Source: Phycisphaerales bacterium (GTDB taxonomy: Bacteria > Planctomycetota > Phycisphaerae > Sedimentisphaerales > Anaerobacaceae). Taken from it: a stretch of DNA of 5,939 nucleotides. Below, piece after piece: positions 5,075 through 5,939 of this stretch. Numbering within the stretch: position 1 is the first letter of the stretch; each line of letters opens with the position of its first letter. The position numbers and the translations under genes are program-made. The stretch is taken from positions 1 through 5,939 of the forward strand of contig DSDB01000239.1 of assembly GCA_011057845.1 (NCBI GenBank), read 5' to 3'. The notes beneath the pieces are model-generated. The model was not told the origin of the DNA and made no database searches. It was given only the letters and a program-made list of their open reading frames with translations.

Positions 5075-5939
5075 TCATCTCATCGGCCCGCCCGTCAACG
5101 ACACGCCGCCGACGTCGAACGCAAAGGTCTTGACCTGCAGGTCCTCGTAGACCCTCACCGCCACCGAACCACTCGACGGCAGCGGGCCGCCCGCGGCGGC
5201 GCATTTGACCAGCGTCGCGTCCCCGATGGCCTGCTTGCTCACCATCTGGATGTTCTTATCCGAGAATTCCACGGACTCGATCTCCTCCTCCTGCACATCC
5301 AGCCGCAGGTAGATCACCGCCGGATTGTTGTTAAAGGGGTCGGTGCCGATCGATTCGATGACCGCGCCGAACTGCGAGCCCTTGGCCCCTTTCTCGAACG
5401 CCATAGTCCCGAGGTCCACCAACCGCGACCCGCCGGCCGTCACGTACTCCAGCGTCCCTGAAATACTCTCCAGTCCCGTCACGCTCTCGTCCGGCAGCGC
5501 CAGCCGCACCTCGAACAGGATCGTCCGTCCGTCTTTGGCCGGCGTCGTTCCGATGATCCGCCGGTCCCACTCATGCGGCGGAAGCAGACTCTGCACGGTA
5601 TTCGTCGTCGCCTTGACCACCACCCCGCCGTTGACCTTCACGGCCGCCTCCGGCAACTCCGCCATCAGCGAAACCGTGTACCCGGCCCGCTGCCCCAGCG
5701 GCAGAATCCCCAGCGCCGAGTCGCTCACCCGCACCAGCCGCACCCCCGCCACCTGGACATTGCCTCTGGCCGCCACCGGGCCGGCCGGCGCCGCACCTGT
5801 CGGCGAGAGCCCCCCTGTGGGCGCCGGCGGCAGATCCACGCGGATCCCCGTATCCGTCAACGGCGGCAGGTCCACCGAGATGTCCATATCCGCCGACGGC
5901 AACGCGAAATCGTCCAACGACTCAAACATCGGGGCCGCC
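5075..5939 (-). CDS. Unrecognised beta-rich protein, 5' end beyond the window
   Basis: The reading frame is open through the right edge and ends with TGA at 5075-5077, so the N-terminus is missing. The Met at 5929 (MFESLDD) has no ribosome site in the few bases visible and is probably internal. Numbered from it, residues 1-55 are acidic and Pro-rich and contain a 12-residue tandem repeat (DMDISVDLPPLT, DTGIRVDLPPAP), then a Gly/Ala/Pro linker. From about 58 to 284 the pattern alternates short hydrophobic strands and turns, suggesting one or two beta-sandwich domains: VAGVRLVRVSDSALGIL, then YTVSLMAELPE, ILFEVRLALPD, SGTLEYVTAGG, VIYLRLDVQEE and FAFDVGGVSLTG. There is no cysteine cluster, catalytic motif or transmembrane helix in the visible part. 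I do not recognise the family. It resembles Planctomycetota proteins of unknown function only in general character. It converges on the FHA-GAF gene with a 64-bp gap, so no functional link can be drawn from position. Confidence 0.85.
   Translation of the reverse strand, partial: AAPMFESLDDFALPSADMDISVDLPPLTDTGIRVDLPPAPTGGLSPTGAAPAGPVAARGNVQVAGVRLVRVSDSALGILPLGQRAGYTVSLMAELPEAAVKVNGGVVVKATTNTVQSLLPPHEWDRRIIGTTPAKDGRTILFEVRLALPDESVTGLESISGTLEYVTAGGSRLVDLGTMAFEKGAKGSQFGAVIESIGTDPFNNNPAVIYLRLDVQEEEIESVEFSDKNIQMVSKQAIGDATLVKCAAAGGPLPSSGSVAVRVYEDLQVKTFAFDVGGVSLTGGPMR
5826..5891 (-). repeat. Two-copy 36-bp tandem repeat inside the edge gene
   Basis: Two 30-bp segments (5826-5855 and 5862-5891), separated by 6 bp, match at 23 of 30 positions, a 36-bp period. 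They encode two 12-residue units with the shared core VDLPP. The DNA similarity suggests duplication rather than convergence of the peptide. The upstream part of the gene is missing, so further copies may exist outside the window. Confidence 0.55.

Noticed and set aside
1..5939. CRISPR array, tRNA, rRNA, insertion sequence or defence system
   Set aside because: No regularly spaced repeats, cloverleaf, transposase frame or defence-type domain was seen on either strand.

Overview
The window reads as a piece of a high-GC genome from the Planctomycetota, most plausibly a Phycisphaerae or Sedimentisphaerales-like uncultured lineage. This rests on gene content: a Cys-type sulfatase next to a 3-keto-glycoside hydrolase (DUF1080) protein, an FG-GAP propeller ending in a dockerin-like pair of calcium loops, and an FHA-GAF protein. 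No marker gene is present, so the assignment is inference.

Left part (1-3880). Three minus-strand genes, all for exported proteins, are read right to left. The FG-GAP/dockerin-like protein (2594-3739) has a near-consensus sigma70-type promoter at 3852-3880, a leader of about 105 nt, and a GC-rich hairpin three bases after its stop. A second good promoter (2505-2533) then drives the DUF1080 protein (1671-2441, strong AGGAGG site) and, after a 97-bp gap with no visible promoter, the sulfatase (98-1573, Tat signal plus lipobox). These last two look like a small operon for extracytoplasmic breakdown of sulfated or oxidised sugars. A long hairpin without a U-tract follows the sulfatase.

Middle (3740-4149). 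This 410-bp divergent region holds the FG-GAP gene's promoter and leader and, on the other strand, a hairpin with a GCAA tetraloop followed by six T's. That is a textbook plus-strand intrinsic terminator, yet no plus-strand gene lies to its left.

Right part (4150-5939). An FHA-GAF signalling protein (plus strand) converges on an unrecognised beta-rich protein (minus strand, cut by the right edge) whose visible N-terminal part contains a 12-residue tandem repeat.

I do not see a convincing new multi-gene system. The most unusual signal is a double-hairpin palindromic element of 51 bp (17 codons) lying in frame in the linker of the sulfatase, with a second, different repeat-like sequence just upstream of the same gene. 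The other points of interest are the orphan terminator and the sulfatase's GKWG in place of GKWH.
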